The notes: generated by a model from the sequence alone, not told the origin. DNA of 64,000 bases from Arthrobacter sp. U41 (GCF_007679325.1 NZ_VEGI01000002.1:1-64000), one strand, 5' to 3'; positions 49,017-58,328 are shown, numbered from the stretch's first letter. Translations and numbers: made by a program.

Positions 49017-49820
49017 GTGTTCGCCGAGGAACGCCAACAACTGATTGTTGGGCTCATCACTGCCAGTGGCCGCGCCAGCGTCACGGACCTCGCCGAGCGC
49101 TTCAGCATCACCACCGAGACGGTCCGCCGGGACCTCGCCGCCCTCGAAGCCGCCGGCAGTGTGCGCCGGGTCCACGGCGGCGCGGTGTCCCCGGACCGCT
49201 TCAGCACCAACGAGGAGAGCATCCTCGTCCGGACCGACCAGCGGCAGCCGGAAAAGATCCGGATCGCCGAGGCCGCCCTGGCGCTCATCCCGCAGGACGG
49301 CACCGGCAGCGTCCTGATCGACGCCGGATCCACCACCGAGTCCCTCGCGGAACTCCTGGCCGCCCGGACAGCAGCAACCACCGCCATCTCGGGACCCGCC
49401 GCGGAACTCGTGGTCATCACCCACTCCCTGCCCATCGCGGCCAGGTTGTCCGGGGAACCCGGCATCGCCCTGCACCTGCTGGGCGGGAAGGTCCGCGGAC
49501 TGACCCAGGCCGCCGTCGGCCAGTCCACCGTCGAAGCCGCCCGCCGGATCCGCCCGGACATCGCCTTTATCGGCACCAACGGCATCCACGCAGCCTTCGG
49601 GCTGAGCACTCCCGATCCTGAAGAAGCCGCTGTCAAGGCTGCCTTCGTCCAATCAGCACGCCGCATAGTGGTGTTGGCTGATGCCTCCAAGCTGGACACC
49701 GAAACCCTGGTCCAGTTCGCCTCGTTGAAAGATCTGGACACCTTGATCACTGACACGAAACCCAGCCCGGACCTGGCCGACGCCCTCGCGGACGCCGGAG
49801 TGGAGGTGGTGGTCGCATGA
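49017..49820 (+). CDS. fruR: DeoR family regulator of the fructose operon
   Basis: 267 residues. N-terminal winged helix RQQLIVGLITASGRASVTDLAE and FSITTETVRRDLAALEAAG, then the DeoR sugar-phosphate sensor domain with GSVLIDAGSTTESLAELL, DIAFIGTNGIH and VVLADASKLDTETLVQFASL. It probably senses fructose-1-phosphate and represses its own operon. GTG start with AAGGGAGAGCC upstream. It overlaps fruK by 4 bp. Confidence 0.9.
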   Translation: MFAEERQQLIVGLITASGRASVTDLAERFSITTETVRRDLAALEAAGSVRRVHGGAVSPDRFSTNEESILVRTDQRQPEKIRIAEAALALIPQDGTGSVLIDAGSTTESLAELLAARTAATTAISGPAAELVVITHSLPIAARLSGEPGIALHLLGGKVRGLTQAAVGQSTVEAARRIRPDIAFIGTNGIHAAFGLSTPDPEEAAVKAAFVQSARRIVVLADASKLDTETLVQFASLKDLDTLITDTKPSPDLADALADAGVEVVVA

Positions 49821-50803
49821 TCGTCACCCTGACCGCCAACCCGAGCCTGGACCGCACCGTGGCTTTGCCCGGTCCCCTGCTCCGCGGCGAAGTCCAGCGG
49901 GCCGTCTCCGTCCGGCAGGAATCCGGCGGCAAGGGAGTCAACGTCTCCCGCGCCCTGGTCGCCTCCGGCATGACAACGGTCGCAGTGCTCCCCGGAGCCG
50001 AAGCGGACCCCGTCCTCGCCGGGCTCCGGGCCGGCGACGTCCCCTTCGCCGCCCTCCCGATCGGCGAGCCGCTGCGCAGCAACGTGGCGCTCACCGAGCC
50101 CGGCGGTGTCACCACCAAAGTCAACGAACCCGGCCCGGTTCTCAGCGCGGACCAGCAGGAGGCCCTGATCGGGCTGCTGCTGGACCGCTCCCGCGGCGCC
50201 AGCTGGGTTGTCCTGGCCGGATCGCTCCCACCCGGGGTCCCGGCCGACTTCTACGCCACCGTCACCCGGCGGCTGCGCTCCATGGATCACGGCAACGAGG
50301 CTCCCCTCATCGCCGTCGATTCCTCCGGCGAACCGCTCGCCGCCGCGATCTCCGGCGATGCGCTGGGGAAACCGGATCTCCTCAAACCCAACGCCGAGGA
50401 ACTGGTGGAACTGGCCGCCGCAGCCGGATTCGCCACCAACAAGTCCGCCGAGGAACTCGAAGCGGATCCGGAGGCTGCCGCGGTGGCCGCCGCCGCCGTC
50501 GTGCGTTCCGGGGTGGGTGCCGTGCTGGCAACGCTCGGGTCCAAGGGTGCGGTGCTTGTGACGGCCGACGGCGCGTGGCTGGCCACGCATCCGCCGGTCA
50601 CTGCGGTGAGCACGGTAGGCGCCGGCGATTCCTCGCTGGCCGGCTACCTGCTCGCCTCCGGCCAGGGCGCCGCCCCGGCCGATTGCCTCCGTCAGGCGGT
50701 GGCCCACGGTGCCGCCGCCGCTTCCCTGCCGGGCTCCACAGTTCCGGCAGTCCACCAAACCACCCCCGATGCCGTAACCATCACGGCCCTCCGGAAGGAT
50801 TGA
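49817..50803 (+). CDS. fruK: 1-phosphofructokinase
   Basis: 328 residues, PfkB family. MIVTLTANPSLDRTVALPG, QESGGKGVNVSRALVASG, and the C-terminal anion-hole/catalytic motif STVGAGDSSLAGYLLASG with the base Asp. It phosphorylates fructose-1-phosphate from the PTS to fructose-1,6-bisphosphate. Its ATG overlaps fruR by 4 nt and its stop lies 2 nt before fruA. Confidence 0.95.
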   Translation: MIVTLTANPSLDRTVALPGPLLRGEVQRAVSVRQESGGKGVNVSRALVASGMTTVAVLPGAEADPVLAGLRAGDVPFAALPIGEPLRSNVALTEPGGVTTKVNEPGPVLSADQQEALIGLLLDRSRGASWVVLAGSLPPGVPADFYATVTRRLRSMDHGNEAPLIAVDSSGEPLAAAISGDALGKPDLLKPNAEELVELAAAAGFATNKSAEELEADPEAAAVAAAAVVRSGVGAVLATLGSKGAVLVTADGAWLATHPPVTAVSTVGAGDSSLAGYLLASGQGAAPADCLRQAVAHGAAAASLPGSTVPAVHQTTPDAVTITALRKD

Positions 50804-50805
50804 CA

Positions 50806-52866
50806 GTGACTCAGCTCATTACTACCGAACTGGTCGAGCTCGACCAGAACTTGGGCAGCTCGCCCGAGGACGTGATCCGGCACCTGGCAGGCAAAGTTGC
50901 AGCCAACGGCCGCGCCACGGAAGTCGAAGGCCTCTTCGCCGACGCCTTCGCCCGTGAATCCAAGACCGCCACCGGCGTCCCGGGCGGCATCGCCATCCCG
51001 CACTGCCGCTCGACGGCGGTCACCGAACCGACGCTCGTCATGGCCCGGCTCTCCCAGCCCGTGGACTTTGGCGCCAAGGACGGTCCCGCGGACCTGATCT
51101 TCTTCATCGCAGCCCCCGAAGGCGCGGACCAGGAGCACCTCAAGCTGCTCTCCAAGCTGGCCCGCTCCTTGATCAAAAAGGACTTCACCGCCGCCCTGCG
51201 CGCCGCCGGCTCGGAGGCCGAAGTGGTGGAGCTCGTGGAAGGCGCCCTCGCGGACAAGCCGGCAGCAGCGGCTGCGGCCCCTGCGGCAGCCGCCGCCACC
51301 GGAGCCACCGCTGCCGGAGCCGCCGCCGACGCAAGCACCGAGACGGCCCGCCCCAAGCGCCTCGTCGCCGTGACCGCCTGCCCCACCGGCATCGCCCACA
51401 CCTACATGGCCGCCGATTCGCTGGTGGCCGCCGCCAAGGAAGCCGGCGTCGACCTGCAGGTCGAGACGCAGGGTTCCTCCGGCGCCAAGGCCCTTGACCC
51501 GGCCGTCATCGCGGCCGCCGACGCCGTGATCTTCGCCGTGGACGTGGACGTGCGCGGCAAGGAGCGCTTCGCCGGCATGCCGGTCATCAACGCCCCGGTC
51601 AAGCGCGGCATCGACGAGCCGGACAAGATGGTCCAGGAGGCCCTCGCCGCCGCAGACAACCCCCACGCCCGCCGCGTCCCGCACTTTGGTGAGGACCAGG
51701 CCCAGCAGGAGGCCGAGGAAAAGGGCGAGCACTTCGGCACCAGGCTGAAGAAGGCGCTGCTCACGGGCGTCAGCTACATGATCCCGTTCGTGGCAGGCGG
51801 CGGTCTGCTGATCGCCCTCGGCTTCCTGTTGGGCGGCTACGACATCACCGCCTACGCGGACAAAATCCTGACAGAGAACACGCTCACCAATCTGCCCACC
51901 GAGTACCCGGAACTGGCCTGGGGCCCCTTGGGCGCATTCCTGGGTGCCGTGATGTTCAAGATCGGCGCCCTGTCGCTCGGCTTCCTCGTCCCGGCGCTGT
52001 CCGGCTACATCGCTTTCGCCCTGGCTGACCGGCCGGGCATCGCCCCCGGCTTCGTCACCGGTGCCGTTGCAGGGTTCATGGGCGCAGGCTTCCTCGGCGG
52101 CATCGTCGGCGGCCTGCTGGCAGGCTACACGGCACATGCCATCGGCCAGATCAGCGTCCCCCGCTGGCTGCGCGGCCTGATGCCGGTAGTTATCATTCCG
52201 CTGGTGGCATCCCTCGTAGCGTCCGGCCTGATGTTCCTGGTCCTGGGCGGCCCGATCGCCGCACTCACCGTGGGCCTCAACGACTGGCTGAACAGCCTCA
52301 CCGGCGCCAGCGCAATCGCCCTCGGCGTCATCCTCGGCCTGATGATGTGCTTCGACCTCGGCGGACCGGTCAACAAGGTTGCCTACGCCTTCGCCGTCGC
52401 CGGCCTCGGCGCAGCAACCATCGACAACCAGGCCCCGTGGCAGATCATGGCGGCCGTGATGGCCGCAGGCATGGTCCCGCCGCTGGCTATGGCCCTCGCC
52501 TCCACCGTGCTGAACAAGAAGCTCTTCAGCCTCGCGGAACAGGAGAACGGCAAGGCCGCCTGGCTGCTGGGAGCCTCGTTCATCTCCGAAGGCGCCATCC
52601 CGTTCGCCGCCGCAGACCCGCTCCGCGTCATCCCGGCCAGCATGCTCGGCGGCGCCGTGACGGGCGCCATCTCCATGGCAGCCGGGGTGGGATCGAAGGC
52701 CCCGCACGGCGGAATCTTCGTCTTCTTCGCGATCGACAACTTCCTGATGTTCGTCGTCGCCATCGCAGCCGGAACCGTCGTCACGGCCTTCGCAATCATC
52801 GGGCTCAAGCGCTACGCAGTCAAGAAGCCGGTTGATACGGTGGAACAGGTTCCCGTAGCCGCCTGA
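50806..52866 (+). CDS. fruA: fructose PTS EIIABC component
   Basis: 686 residues in the order EIIA-EIIB-EIIC. EIIA has GIAIPHCRS with phospho-His66, an Ala-rich linker follows, EIIB has VTACPTGIAHTYMAAD with Cys192, and EIIC has about eight or more helices including VSYMIPFVAGGGLLIALGFLLGG and MMCFDLGGPVNKVAYAFAVAG. It imports and phosphorylates fructose to fructose-1-phosphate. GTG 50806 is chosen because the fruK stop is 2 nt upstream and GGAAGGA precedes it; the longer open frame runs inside fruK. Confidence 0.95.
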   Translation: MTQLITTELVELDQNLGSSPEDVIRHLAGKVAANGRATEVEGLFADAFARESKTATGVPGGIAIPHCRSTAVTEPTLVMARLSQPVDFGAKDGPADLIFFIAAPEGADQEHLKLLSKLARSLIKKDFTAALRAAGSEAEVVELVEGALADKPAAAAAAPAAAAATGATAAGAAADASTETARPKRLVAVTACPTGIAHTYMAADSLVAAAKEAGVDLQVETQGSSGAKALDPAVIAAADAVIFAVDVDVRGKERFAGMPVINAPVKRGIDEPDKMVQEALAAADNPHARRVPHFGEDQAQQEAEEKGEHFGTRLKKALLTGVSYMIPFVAGGGLLIALGFLLGGYDITAYADKILTENTLTNLPTEYPELAWGPLGAFLGAVMFKIGALSLGFLVPALSGYIAFALADRPGIAPGFVTGAVAGFMGAGFLGGIVGGLLAGYTAHAIGQISVPRWLRGLMPVVIIPLVASLVASGLMFLVLGGPIAALTVGLNDWLNSLTGASAIALGVILGLMMCFDLGGPVNKVAYAFAVAGLGAATIDNQAPWQIMAAVMAAGMVPPLAMALASTVLNKKLFSLAEQENGKAAWLLGASFISEGAIPFAAADPLRVIPASMLGGAVTGAISMAAGVGSKAPHGGIFVFFAIDNFLMFVVAIAAGTVVTAFAIIGLKRYAVKKPVDTVEQVPVAA

Positions 52867-52923
52867 GCCGTCCAGAAAAACCTTCCTGGCTGATATTCCC
52901 CAAGCTGAAACCAAGGAGCAGAA

Positions 52924-53202
52924 ATGACCGAACGTAACGCCACCATTGCCAGCCGCGTCGGGCTGCACGCCCGCCCGGCCGCCATCTTTGCCGAGGCTGC
53001 AGGCGAGTTCGATCTCGAAATCACCATTGCCCGCCTGGGCGAACCCGTTGACGAGGCCATGGACGCCGCAAGCATCCTGTCCCTCATGAGCCTGGGCGCG
53101 TCCCACGGCGAAGTTGTGGTGCTGCGCGCCGAGGGCGACGGCGCCGACGCCGCCCTGGAGCGCCTGGTCCAGATCCTCGAAACGGACCACGACGCCGAAT
53201 AG
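52924..53202 (+). CDS. ptsH: phosphocarrier protein HPr
   Basis: 92 residues. SRVGLHARPAAIFAEAA holds the phospho-His15. AASILSLMSLGA carries Ser50 at the position of the regulatory serine, without the Lys usually before it. It relays phosphate from Enzyme I to FruA. AAGGAGCAGAA lies before the ATG, 57 bp after fruA. No Enzyme I gene is in the window. Confidence 0.95.
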   Translation: MTERNATIASRVGLHARPAAIFAEAAGEFDLEITIARLGEPVDEAMDAASILSLMSLGASHGEVVVLRAEGDGADAALERLVQILETDHDAE

Positions 53203-53237
53203 CGTCACCGCCCGGCATTGCTGCCGCCGGCTCCGAG

Positions 53238-53271
53238 GCCCGGCCGAACCCTGAACGGGGGGCGGCCGGGC
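53238..53271 (+). terminator. terminator of the fru operon
   Basis: GCCCGGCCG (53238-53246) and CGGCCGGGC (53263-53271) form a perfect 9-bp stem with a 16-nt loop, followed by TTCTGCGTT. Confidence 0.65.
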
Positions 53272-53331
53272 TTCTGCGTTCCGGCACCGTTCCGGCGCTC
53301 CCCGGAGTTCCTCAGCAAACTTAGTAACTGC

Positions 53332-53360
53332 TTGTCACGGCCCTGCCGCGCGGCTAGTTT
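53332..53360 (+). promoter_or_regulatory. promoter of the SRPBCC gene
   Basis: TTGTCA (53332-53337), 17 bp and TAGTTT (53355-53360) lie about 65 bp upstream of the GTG at 53424. Confidence 0.55.
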
Positions 53361-53423
53361 GGAATCCGCGGCACCATCACCCGTGGCCTGCCGCAGGACC
53401 CGTTCCCGGCCGAAGGAGAAACC

Positions 53424-53924
53424 GTGGCAACCGTGCAGCACAGCATTGAAGTCGACGTTCCCGTGTCCACCGCGTACAACCAGTGGACCCAGTTCGAGAC
53501 CTTCCCCGAGTTTATGAAGGGGGTCGAAGCCGTCGAACAGGTCGACGAGACCTCCCTCCAGTTCCGCACCGAGATTGCCGGGGTCCGGCGCGAATACCTC
53601 GCCCAGATCACCGAGCAGACGCCCGACCGGAAGATCGCCTGGGTCAGCACGGACAAACCCCGCAACGCCGGGACCGTGACGTTCGAATCCCTCGGCGCGG
53701 AGCGCGCCCGGGTCAACGTGGAACTTGAGTGGGAGCCCGAGGGGCTCGTGGAAAAGGCCGGCTCGGCTGTCGGCGCGGACAGCCGCCAGGTTACCGCGGA
53801 CCTCGGCCGCTTCAAGGAGTTCATCGAATCCCGCGGCGTCGAAACCGGCGAATGGCGGTCCTCGGTGGCCCGGGGCGAAGTGGACGACACCACCGTCGGC
53901 ACCGACCACCAGCTCCCGAGGTAG
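53424..53924 (+). CDS. SRPBCC family protein
   Basis: 166 residues. ATVQHSIEVDVPVSTAYNQWTQFETFPEFMKGVEAVEQVDE is the helix-grip (polyketide cyclase-like) start, and RFKEFIESRG forms the long C-terminal helix. Such proteins bind hydrophobic ligands in a cavity; no catalytic residues can be assigned. GAAGGAGAAACC precedes the GTG. It reads into the small SAP/Rho-N-like gene 2 nt after its stop, so the two are probably one operon next to Ku/LigD. Confidence 0.82.
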   Translation: MATVQHSIEVDVPVSTAYNQWTQFETFPEFMKGVEAVEQVDETSLQFRTEIAGVRREYLAQITEQTPDRKIAWVSTDKPRNAGTVTFESLGAERARVNVELEWEPEGLVEKAGSAVGADSRQVTADLGRFKEFIESRGVETGEWRSSVARGEVDDTTVGTDHQLPR

Positions 53925-53926
53925 TC

Positions 53927-54214
53927 ATGCCCACGAAAAAGAACGCCCCACGGGGCGCCGACAGCCCCAGCATCAAGGATCCGGAACTCTACGAAGAGCT
54001 GCTGGAGGACGGTGCCTCGAAGCAGAAGGCAGCCCGCATCTCCAACGCCGCCGCCAAAAAGGGCAGGTCGGCCGTGGGCCGCAAGGGCGGGAAGGCCGGG
54101 GACTACGAGGACTGGACCGTCCCCCAATTAAAGGCACGCGCCAAGGAGATCGGCCTCAAGGGCTACTCGGCGAAGAAGAAAAGCGAGCTCATTTCCGCGC
54201 TCAGGAACTCCTGA
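53927..54214 (+). CDS. small Lys-rich protein with SAP/Rho-N-like C-terminal motif
   Basis: 95 residues. The N-terminal half is basic and Ser/Asp-rich (KDPELYEELLEDGASKQKAARISNAAAKKGRSAVGRKGGK). The C-terminal DWTVPQLKARAKEIGLKGYS and KSELISALR follow the SAP/HeH/Rho-N pattern, a two-helix nucleic-acid binding fold. I believe this is the DUF7218 type, common in actinobacteria. ATG 53927 is 2 nt after the SRPBCC stop. Proximity to Ku and LigD suggests a DNA-associated role, which is inference. Confidence 0.78.
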   Translation: MPTKKNAPRGADSPSIKDPELYEELLEDGASKQKAARISNAAAKKGRSAVGRKGGKAGDYEDWTVPQLKARAKEIGLKGYSAKKKSELISALRNS

Positions 54215-54246
54215 TCCCGGTGGCCGCCGGCCGGGCCGACCCCCGC

Positions 54247-55269
54247 TCAGGCCTCCTTGCGCGCCGCCCCCTCGGCAGTCTTCGCGGCGGCAGCCTTCGG
54301 GGCTGCCTTCGTGCCGGCGGTTTTCGCGGCGGTTTTCGCGGTGGTTTTCGTGCCGGCTTTGGGAGCGGCCCGGGACGCCGTCTTGGGCGCGGCCTTGGCC
54401 GCCGTCTTCGCGGCAGGCCTGGCGGCGGATTTGGCAGTGGGCTTCGCGGTGGACTTGGCGGAGTCCGCCCCGGACGCGCCTCCCCCGCGTTTCTTCTCCA
54501 GGCTCCGCTTGAGCGCCTCCATCAGATCGATCACCTCGCCGCTCCCGGCCTCGGCCGCCGGGACGCCGAAGGTCTCCTCGGTGTCCAGGGACTCCCCCTT
54601 CTCCAGCTTCGCCTCGATGAGCTGGCGCAGCTGCAGCTGGTAGTCGTCGGTGAACTGGTCCGGCTCGAAGTCCGCCGCCATCGAGTCGACCAGCGCCGCG
54701 GACATTTGACGTTCCTGCGCGGAGATACGGATGGATGTTTCGAGCGACGGGAAGCTGGCCTCCCGCACCTCGTCGGCCCAGAGCAGCGACTGCAGGACCA
54801 GGACGTCGCCGCGGATCCGCAGGGCCCCCAGCCGCGTCTTGTCCCGCAATGCGAACTGGACTATGGCCACCCGGTCGGTGTCCTCCAGCGCGCGGCGCAG
54901 CAGGACGTAGGCCTTGGGCGACTTGGAGTCGGGCTCAAGGTAGTAGCTCTTCTCGAACATCATCGGGTCCAGTTGCTCGGCCGGCACGAACTGCACCACA
55001 TCGATCTCGTGGCTGTTCTCGGCCGGGATGGACTTCAGCTCCTCGCGGCTGAGGACCACCGTCCGCCCGTCGTCCTCGTAGGCCTTGTCGATGTCCTCGT
55101 AGTCCACGATCTTGCTGCAGACCTCGCAGCGGCGCTGGTACCGGATCCGTCCGCCGTCGGCGTTATGGACCTGGTGGAGGCTGATGTCGTGGTCTTCGGT
55201 GGCGCTGTAAACCTTGACGGGCACGTTGACCAGCCCGAACGCTATCGCGCCTTTCCAGATGGCTCTCAT
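54247..55269 (-). CDS. ku: non-homologous end joining protein Ku
   Basis: 340 residues. MRAIWKGAIAFGLVNVPVKVYSATEDHDISLHQVHNADGG (first 40 residues described in parts) is the bacterial Ku start, with RIRYQRRCEVCSKIVDYEDI and EELKSIPAENSHEIDVVQFV in the ring domain and FEPDQFTDDYQLQLRQLIEAK in the C-terminal domain. After about residue 270 comes a Lys/Ala/Thr/Pro-rich tail of 70 residues like histone H1. Ku binds DNA ends and recruits LigD; the basic tail probably adds nonspecific DNA binding. It is divergent from ligD with 40 bp between starts. Confidence 0.95.
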   Translation of the reverse strand: MRAIWKGAIAFGLVNVPVKVYSATEDHDISLHQVHNADGGRIRYQRRCEVCSKIVDYEDIDKAYEDDGRTVVLSREELKSIPAENSHEIDVVQFVPAEQLDPMMFEKSYYLEPDSKSPKAYVLLRRALEDTDRVAIVQFALRDKTRLGALRIRGDVLVLQSLLWADEVREASFPSLETSIRISAQERQMSAALVDSMAADFEPDQFTDDYQLQLRQLIEAKLEKGESLDTEETFGVPAAEAGSGEVIDLMEALKRSLEKKRGGGASGADSAKSTAKPTAKSAARPAAKTAAKAAPKTASRAAPKAGTKTTAKTAAKTAGTKAAPKAAAAKTAEGAARKEA

Positions 55270-55309
55270 GGATCAAGTGAACATCACAGTCGCAGGCAGG
55301 TGAAGCCCT

Positions 55310-57844
55310 TTGGCTGAAACCACGCCGGCCGGAGGCCGGGAGCGTGTCCGGGTTGCCGGCCGCGAAATGGTTGTCACCAACCTGGACAAGGTCATGTATC
55401 CGGAGACGGGCACCACCAAGGCCGACGTCCTGGCCTATTACGCGGCGGTGGCGCCGGTCCTGATTCCGGCTGCGGCGAACCGCCCGGCCACCCGGAAACG
55501 CTGGGTGCACGGCGTCGGGACTGCCGACGCCCCCGGCGAGATGTTCTTCCAGAAGAACCTGGACCATTCGACGCCGGGATGGGTGCCGCGGGCGTCCATC
55601 ACCCACAAGGACCGCACCATCCAGTACCCGCTGGTCAACGACCCGGCCACCCTGGCCTGGCTCGCCCAAATCGCGGCACTTGAGATCCACGTCCCGCAGT
55701 GGCGCGTGGATTCCCACGGCAACCAAATGCCTCCGGACCGGCTGGTGCTGGATCTGGATCCCGGCGAAGGGGCCGGGCTGGCCGAATGCGTCGAGGTGGC
55801 GAAGCTCGCCCGCACCATCCTGCAGGACGTGGGCCTGGAGCCCGTACCCGTGACCAGCGGGAGCAAGGGCATCCACCTGTACGCCGCACTCGACGGCACA
55901 CAGAGCTCCGAGCAGATCTCCGAATTCGCCCACGAACTGGCACGCTCGCTGGAGGCCGATCACCCCGAGCTCGCCGTGAGTGACATGAAGAAGACGCTGC
56001 GCACCGGCAAGGTCCTGGTGGACTGGAGCCAGAACAGCGCCGCCAAGACCACGATCGTGCCCTATTCCCTGCGGGGCCGGCTCCGGCCCACGGTGGCGGC
56101 GCCCCGGACCTGGCGCGAACTCAGCTCGCCGTCGCTGCACCAGCTCGACTACCAGGAGGTCCTGCAGCGGGTGAAGGACGGCAAGGACCCCTTCGCCGCC
56201 ATTTCGGGTGGGAAACGAACCGGGCACGAGCCGGCGCAACGCTCCCAGGACCAACGCCCGGATGGGCCCGGCGACGGCGGTGGCACCGACCCGCGGCTGG
56301 AGACGTACCGCGCCAAGCGGGACGCGGCGTCCACCCCGGAGCCCTTCACGGCCGAGCGGCACCGTGCAGGCACCGAGGGAACGGGACCCGGGGACGGCAC
56401 GCTCCGGGAGAGGTTCGTTATCCAGGAACACCACGCCAGCCGGCTGCACTTCGACCTCCGTCTGGAGCGCGACGGCGTGCTGGTGTCCTGGGCGCTGCCC
56501 AAGGGTGTCCCCACGTCCAAGACGAAGAACCATCTTGCGGTCCAGACCGAGGACCATCCGCTGGACTACCTGGACTTCGAAGGCACTATCCCCAAAGGCC
56601 AGTACGGCGCCGGGACCATGAGCATCTGGGATCACGGGTACTACGAGGTGGAGAAGTGGGTGGCGGGCAAGGAGGTCATTGCCACCCTCACCGGCCAGGA
56701 CGACGGAGGGCTGGGCGGCGCCCGCAGGTTCGCCCTGATCCACACCGGCCGGGGCGACGACCAGTGGCTCATCCACCTGATGGACCCCCTCGCCGCGAAG
56801 GACGCGAAGAAGGGGCAGGCCGCCCCGCCGCCGGACGACGAAGCGGCTGCCTCCACAGACCAGGTCGACGATCGCGCCACCCTGGTCCCGGAGGACTTCC
56901 AGCCGATGCTCGCCAGCGCCGGGACCATTTCCGACCTCCCGGACAAGGACTGGCAGTTTGAGCTCAAGTGGGACGGAGTACGGGCCCTGATTATCGGGGA
57001 TGCGACGAGGATCCGGTTGATCAGCCGCAACGGGAACGACATGTCCGCCTCGTATCCGGAGCTGACGGACCGCGCCTGCTGGCCGGCGCAGGATTTCATC
57101 GCCGACGGCGAGATCATCGCCGTCGGACCGTCGGGGCGGCCCGACTTCGGGCTGCTGCAGGGGCGGATGAAGCTCACGCGGGCCGCCGACGTCGCGAAGG
57201 CGCGGGCGTCGACGCCGGTGCGGCTGCTGCTGTTCGACCTCCTCGCCGAACACGGCAAGGACCTCCGCCGTCTGCCGCTCAGCAAGCGCCGGGTCCGGCT
57301 GGAAGCGTTCTTCACCCCCTCCGGCTGCCCGGTGGAGCTCTCCGGGCTGATCGACGGCGATATCCGGCACATCCTCGAGAGTGCCGAGGAACTGGGACTC
57401 GAGGGTGTGATGGCCAAGCGCACGGACGGCCGGTACGTCGGGCAGCGCAGCAGGTCCTGGCTCAAGCTCAAGTTCGAACGCACCCAGGAGGTGGTGGTCG
57501 GCGGCTGGCGGCCGGGCAAGGGCGAGCGCGGGCAGTCCGTGGGCTCGCTCCTGCTGGGGATCCCGGACGGATCCAGGCTGCGCTACGTCGGACGGGTGGG
57601 CAGCGGCTTCAGCGCCCGCGAACTAGTGGAACTGCGCCGGCAGCTCGATGCGCTGCCGCGGAAGACCCCGCCGTTCAGCGACGTGCCGGCAACCGACGCC
57701 GCGGACGCTCACTGGGTGAGCCCCAAGCTGGTCGGTGAGGTGACCTACGGCGAATGGACCGGCAGCGGCAAACTCCGGCACCCGGTCTGGCGCGGATGGC
57801 GGCTGGACAAAAAACCGGAGGACGTGGTGGTGGAGGAAGGCTGA
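55310..57844 (+). CDS. ligD: multifunctional non-homologous end joining DNA ligase LigD
   Basis: 844 residues. The order is polymerase/primase (about 1-300: VTNLDKVMYPETGTTKADVLAYYAAVAPVL in two parts and RLVLDLDPGEGAG with the catalytic Asp pair near 147-149), then 3'-phosphoesterase (about 365-500: VIQEHHASRLHFDLRLERDG, WALPKGVP), then ATP-dependent ligase (about 535-844: FELKWDGVRALI with adenylated Lys553, DGEIIAVG, EGVMAKR). It fills, trims and seals ends bridged by Ku. The start is an unusual TTG at 55310; the ribosome site (AGGTGAAG) is modest. A hairpin follows the stop. Confidence 0.95.
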   Translation: MAETTPAGGRERVRVAGREMVVTNLDKVMYPETGTTKADVLAYYAAVAPVLIPAAANRPATRKRWVHGVGTADAPGEMFFQKNLDHSTPGWVPRASITHKDRTIQYPLVNDPATLAWLAQIAALEIHVPQWRVDSHGNQMPPDRLVLDLDPGEGAGLAECVEVAKLARTILQDVGLEPVPVTSGSKGIHLYAALDGTQSSEQISEFAHELARSLEADHPELAVSDMKKTLRTGKVLVDWSQNSAAKTTIVPYSLRGRLRPTVAAPRTWRELSSPSLHQLDYQEVLQRVKDGKDPFAAISGGKRTGHEPAQRSQDQRPDGPGDGGGTDPRLETYRAKRDAASTPEPFTAERHRAGTEGTGPGDGTLRERFVIQEHHASRLHFDLRLERDGVLVSWALPKGVPTSKTKNHLAVQTEDHPLDYLDFEGTIPKGQYGAGTMSIWDHGYYEVEKWVAGKEVIATLTGQDDGGLGGARRFALIHTGRGDDQWLIHLMDPLAAKDAKKGQAAPPPDDEAAASTDQVDDRATLVPEDFQPMLASAGTISDLPDKDWQFELKWDGVRALIIGDATRIRLISRNGNDMSASYPELTDRACWPAQDFIADGEIIAVGPSGRPDFGLLQGRMKLTRAADVAKARASTPVRLLLFDLLAEHGKDLRRLPLSKRRVRLEAFFTPSGCPVELSGLIDGDIRHILESAEELGLEGVMAKRTDGRYVGQRSRSWLKLKFERTQEVVVGGWRPGKGERGQSVGSLLLGIPDGSRLRYVGRVGSGFSARELVELRRQLDALPRKTPPFSDVPATDAADAHWVSPKLVGEVTYGEWTGSGKLRHPVWRGWRLDKKPEDVVVEEG

Positions 57845-57856
57845 GAGTAACGAAAA

Positions 57857-57888
57857 GCCCGGGCCAACCGATAACAGTTGGCCCGGGC
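57857..57888. terminator. bidirectional terminator between ligD and small gene
   Basis: GCCCGGGCCAAC (57857-57868) and GTTGGCCCGGGC (57877-57888) make a perfect 12-bp stem with an 8-nt loop. Read on the minus strand it is followed by TTTTCGTT, so it best terminates the small gene from the right, and it also sits 12 bp after the ligD stop. Confidence 0.75.
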
Positions 57889-57974
57889 AGATGCCGCCGG
57901 AAAAAATGCCGCCGGGCTAACGCCACGATCCATGGCGCCGGCTCGTGCCGCCGCCCCGCGACCGCGGACGGCCG

Positions 57975-58232
57975 TCAGGACGAGTGCGGGGTGTCCGGCG
58001 GAGTGATCCGGTGAACCGCGTTGACGGCGGCCCCCTGAGCCAACCGGCCGTGCTTGACGTCGTGTTCCTTGGGGTGGCGGTGCTTGCCGTTGCCGTCCGG
58101 CCACTGCTGCCCGCTGGCGGCGGACGGCGGGGCGGGGCGTTTGGTTTCCGGCCCGGGCGCCTCATCCATGGACTCCGCCAGATGACTGGCAACCTCGGGA
58201 TTGATGTCGTCTCCGAACTGGTGTTCCGCCAT
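57975..58232 (-). CDS. small hydrophilic hypothetical protein
   Basis: 85 residues from ATG 58232, chosen because GGAAGAGC lies just upstream. The sequence begins MAEHQFGDDINPEVASHLAE, continues with a Pro/Ala-rich middle and ends in a His/Lys-rich part (DGNGKHRHPKEHDVKHGRLA) and THR/Pro tail. There is no membrane segment or known domain. It may bind metal through the histidines, which is a guess. It lies downstream of the other small gene at 58.3-58.6 kb on the same strand. Confidence 0.55.
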   Translation of the reverse strand: MAEHQFGDDINPEVASHLAESMDEAPGPETKRPAPPSAASGQQWPDGNGKHRHPKEHDVKHGRLAQGAAVNAVHRITPPDTPHSS

Positions 58233-58328
58233 TGCTCTTCCTTCCGCTGTCGAATTACGCCGTCGAAATAAGCTGTGAAATGAAGTGTCCAACTATCGTA
58301 GGTCGGCCGGCGGGCGATGTCTGTAGGA

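Noticed and set aside
50692..53208. 838-residue antisense reading frame opposite the fructose operon
   Set aside because: It is the complement of fruK, fruA and ptsH, which have full family motifs; the antisense translation is His/Gly/Asp-rich shadow sequence.
55163..57370. 735-residue antisense reading frame opposite ligD
   Set aside because: Shadow of ligD; composition is Gly/Arg/His-rich with no recognisable domain.
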